A stretch of 64,000 bases of DNA. It comes from Phytoseiulus persimilis. Its lineage: Eukaryota > Arthropoda > Arachnida > Mesostigmata > Phytoseiidae. The position numbers and the translations under genes were made by a program. The DNA lies in assembly GCA_037576195.1 (NCBI GenBank), contig CM075101.1, forward strand, positions 53,568,001 to 53,632,000, written 5' to 3'. The notes beneath the pieces were generated by a model that was not told the DNA's origin, did not search any database, and saw only the letters and a list, made by a program, of their open reading frames with translations. Positions 60,504-64,000 of this stretch are shown piece after piece. The first letter of the stretch is position 1. The number at the start of each line of letters is the position of its first letter.

Positions 60504-62216
60504 TCCTCAACCGAATCCTTCGAAATGCAGTCAGCTGGTCGACGCGACCATATTTAAATCTCCTGGCAAATCAGCTGTCCAAGTGAAACCATCACTAAGC
60601 GTTCGATTCGGCCAGGCGAACCCATGCAACAAAACATTTAGGATGAGGACCGATAGAAATCCTCGGACGAAGCTAAACCCACAGGAAGAGACTCGAATTC
60701 ACAAAACCCGATCGCTCGAGAAAGCTTCTCGTACAGAACGCAGTAAACACATGCGACGGAGGTGAACGCCCTGATCCACATGGGAAAGATTTTTGGCGGA
60801 GGTACGACGCGGTTTTGAACGGTTATATGACAAACCAAGGCACGATAGCTCGAGTCATTGGAAATCAGCTCCTTGGAAGATATGGACCGAGGCCGACACA
60901 TATGCTGAGCTCGGCAACAGCCACACGAAGTAAACTCGGATTCCTGGTGCGGAGCGACCAAAACCTCGCGTCATGATAATCAAGTGTTGTGCGAGACTTG
61001 TGAAGTTTAAGAAATGTCGGCTTCGTAGGGATGACGCCGTAGCCGAGTTCTCGCCGGTGCTCGATGTCACTGCTGCATCTTGGCAGTGTTTGTCAGATGG
61101 AGGCTACGAATGTTGAACACAGCGAGGGGGAGTTGAAAAAAATACGCATCCGCCAAGTGGGGAAGTCAGCCAGGCTTCGCGTTTCGGGAGGTTTCGATTG
61201 AACGCTGAAGAGCACTCTGGGAGTGTAACGACAACCTACCGATCTGAAGACGAATAAGTTGCTCGGTATGATAAGATGAATCCTGGTGAGTGAATGAACT
61301 CAGCACCGGGTAGGATGGAAGGTTTCACCGAATGCTGCACAACATTGTTTTCATGCCACGGAAACTTCTCAGAACGAGGGAAGACAACCAATCATACGAT
61401 GCTGTATGTTATGTTGCTCAATTGTCATCACGTAGGCAAGTCAAAGTCTACTCTCAGTTTCCACTCTGCCCGCTGGCTCCGTCTGTTGTCTTTCGTTGGT
61501 CGGTCGGTCGGTCGGCTCACCAGCTACGACGACCACCACCATCACCATCACAAAGCAAGGCTCTATGGAATGGACTGCGCATGCGCCGAATACCCGTGGA
61601 GGGGCCCTAAGAAAGGGTCTCGTTGGAAGGATGGCAAATGTGTTGCTTTGAATCCCACCAATTCGGAGCGATCAGAGCTGAATGCTGACATCGTTTCTTT
61701 GGATATGACAGTCACTCTGAGTCGCAATTCGAGGGAGCCGAGCTCTCTTATGGATACGAGTATCGCCTGGCATGGCTCGGGAATTCGCTAGCTGGCTTTT
61801 GTCTGCCATCAACGGTCTCTGGAACGCTGACGAGTCACGACTGGCATCTGCTTCAGCAGCTCCACCATCGTTCATCCGTCTGCAAGATTCATCTATATGG
61901 GAACGCCTGTGTACATGATAATCAGAAGCAATCGAACCATAGCCAAACCAAATTCATTCATTCATTACCAGTTCGAGAGAAATCAACGACAGGACAGACA
62001 CTATCCCTAAGGAATGTCTCGTCTCCTGTTCAAGGGGTTGCCTCCAGGAGTTCTGAGAGGAAGTCTCAGCCCTCGACTCCGATGACAATCATCCTGAGCT
62101 CATCTTTCTGCTGGGAATTGGTTCCACTGGGATTTCGATGCTTCTCAGACTTCTCCCGCGTGAAAATAGTAACGCATCCGTTATGAAGTCGACTGCTCGG
62201 GTGCGTTCCAACTGCG
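60504..62216. other. No gene recognised
   Basis: This holds a GGTC repeat near 61,498-61,519 and a CAC/CAT run near 61,530 that writes a six-His stretch in one frame, but no convincing exon chain. Promoters of the flanking minus-strand candidate genes may be present. Confidence 0.4.
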
Positions 62217-63067
62217 TTACCAGGTCATGCTGCCAGGAGGACGAACGTACCACTCGCGCGTGACTGCAGTGACAACTGCAGGCCCACTCGACTTTTCTTC
62301 ATCAAATTGATCGAGGGCGTTTGCGGATGGGAAAGACTCCCGCAGCCCATTCCATTGGCAGCTTTCGACAGAGCTGTCAACATGTATCACAGGAAAGGAA
62401 GCAATTTCCACCTCACCTCCTGGATCGGCACTCAGATGAACCGACTGACATCCTCGCTACGGTTGCGAATTCAGATGAATTCAGGAGAATGATTTGACGG
62501 TCAATGTCTGCTGCCTTCTCGTATGCTGAAGCTCCTACCCAACCAGAACAACCGCGACAATCCAGGGAAGATCGACCTGAACACACCTCGGGAAGCACAT
62601 CGACCGCAAACTGAGTTTTCGGATGGCATGTGGACAGAACCCACTCAATTATTTGACCAGCACACAGAATCGGACTCTGCAATTGTACACCGCGGGAGGA
62701 CGCGAGGCCAATAATCACACGTGGAGCCCTCTGAAGGTAACGGGACAAAAGCACGATATCAAACCACGGTACACCAGACACCATGGGAAAACTGCTCATC
62801 TCTTGACACTCCCGTTACACGGCTACTCCTAATCATACCTGCCCGAGGTGAGCATTAATACGTTCATTGCATCGACAGGACAGGGGACACCTCTGAAGCC
62901 ACAGACTCCCTGCAATAAGTGAACTGAGCCCTGAGGGGAACTTCGGATCCCGGACCACAATGTCCCCGCAGCTGACAACACCGTCGACATCGTTCTCGTA
63001 GAATCGGGAAGCAGTCGCGGTCATGATAACTGCCGTATCGGCAATCAGAGGAAGATGTGAGAGGGAT
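62217..63067 (-). CDS. Possible single-pass membrane protein, partial, unrecognised
   Basis: Exon candidates 63067-62839 and 62730-62587 have good splice signals (ttctccag, gtatga, taccttcag, gtgtgt) and join in phase 0. The first has conserved-looking cysteines (VVSCGDIVVRDPKFPSG; LQRCPLSCRCNERI). The second contains SPILCAGQIIEWVLSTCHP and ends DVLPE. After a short intron a hydrophobic stretch follows (VDLPWIVAVVLVG). A last block beginning ADPGGEVEIASFPVI runs to TAA at 62217 as a possible cytoplasmic tail ending YVRPPGSMTW. The hydrophobic segment is short for a membrane span, so an exon may be missing. The 5' part is not resolved and no family is recognised. Confidence 0.35.
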
Positions 63068-64000
63068 CTGGAGAACGCGACCTACACCGCACAAATTATT
63101 ACAACACAAACAGAACACCGCAACACATCCTGGTACAAAGATCCCCGGACGAGCTGTCGAAGGTAACCCGTGCACCAGTTCTCGATCCCCGGAGCTAGGA
63201 GAAGAACTTGGTGAACCGAACTGAATGAGCTCCTTATTCATACTGAATTCTTTTCTTCGTCAAGTCGGGTTGCAATACCGTGATTGGGTAAGGTTCTTTG
63301 ATGCTTAGGCGACGCGCAGTTAAATGTTCATGTTATGACAGCGAAAATTCTCAATCGGTATCGGGATCGGGACAAGCAGGCGGCTTGTCTTCGGTGACGT
63401 TTGCTCGAGTTCTCAACGCCGGACGTCTAGATAGAGGTCGGGAAATTCCAAAACAACAACAAACTATGTCATGGGGAATCGCACAGGAAATCGCGCCAAC
63501 AATACGATCAAGACTTGAGATGACGATGATTAAACTTCAATATTCGCATTTATTTTTGACAGCTTATTTTACGAAGAGTGGTTATTTCCATGAAGCGCTC
63601 TTTGTCGCTGACGCCAGCCGGCATGATATTCAACCAGCAACATACGGATGGCATTGCGCTCTGGATCGTCGACATGATACCCAGTTGTTTGATTGCAGCT
63701 TCATATGTACACGCCGTCTCCGTCACCATTATTCAGATCATTCGTCGAAGTTGAATATCTATTTCGTTCGTCGCTTGTTTGACTCTTCTCTCATAGAAGC
63801 AGCACAACTTGGAATATTCGGAGTTCAAAATTCATCAGCTCACTCTTCCTATCCCTCCTGCAAATGGCCTCAGTCAACTTCGGTGAACGAGACAAACGGT
63901 GGAGCCTCTTTCCGATCCTCAGCAAGCGATCTCTCAGGTCTTGCGGTTGGTGAAATGGAAACTCGTCAACAAAAGTGCGGATCATCATTTTCAACCTCTC
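63068..64000. other. Right edge, coding status unresolved
   Basis: Several overlapping open frames exist on both strands at 63.57-64.0 kb. A strong plus-strand acceptor (gactcttctctcatag) precedes 63,798 and another (ctctttccgatcctcag) lies near 63,920, but minus-strand frames are equally open. I cannot decide between them. Confidence 0.3.

Noticed and set aside
61294-61791. 165-codon plus-strand frame with a His6 stretch and a CACAEYP...KCVAL motif
   Set aside because: The His run is a CAC/CAT repeat and the cysteines are few; no signal peptide or splice support.

Overview
This is a nuclear genome window from an arthropod, most likely an arachnid and perhaps a mite or tick. Genes are split by short GT-AG (and a few GC-AG) introns of roughly 50-200 bases. 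There is no operon structure. The set includes an Iroquois homeobox gene and an arachnid-style Rebers-Riddiford cuticle protein. The mite/tick assignment is inference from the cuticle protein type and gene compactness; no species marker was seen. All spliced models below were assembled by hand from reading frame, splice consensus and family similarity.

Layout. (1) 1-4,944: the 3' and middle exons of an Iroquois (TALE) homeobox gene on the minus strand, running off the left edge. (2) 4,945-25,858: about 21 kb with no recognisable gene, holding simple repeats, homopolymers, a tRNA-like sequence and pieces of a dispersed repeat; it probably contains the Iroquois 5' exon(s) and regulatory DNA. 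(3) 25,859-27,544: a nine-exon quinolinate phosphoribosyltransferase (QPRT) homologue with several active-site residues replaced. (4) 27,545-36,753: sparse, with a minisatellite, weak exon candidates and one unrecognised two-exon gene. (5) 36,754-41,346: a divergent pair, GPN3 (minus) and USP8 (plus). (6) 42,744-43,431: a four-exon cuticle protein with a histidine-rich tail. (7) 44.2-44.9 kb: a foldback-type element with a 34-bp perfect inverted repeat around a 46-bp minisatellite. (8) 45.7-46.4 kb: a possible small membrane protein. (9) 47,047-58,546: a dense block of FAM136A (plus), lipase maturation factor 1 (minus), short-chain acyl-CoA dehydrogenase (plus) and TACC (minus). (10) 58.7-64 kb: exons of unrecognised minus-strand membrane proteins.

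The genes are unrelated housekeeping and developmental genes, not a pathway. The most notable points are the altered QPRT active site, two GC-AG introns, a stop-free 99-nt intron in USP8, the foldback/minisatellite element and the long gene-poor tract beside Iroquois.
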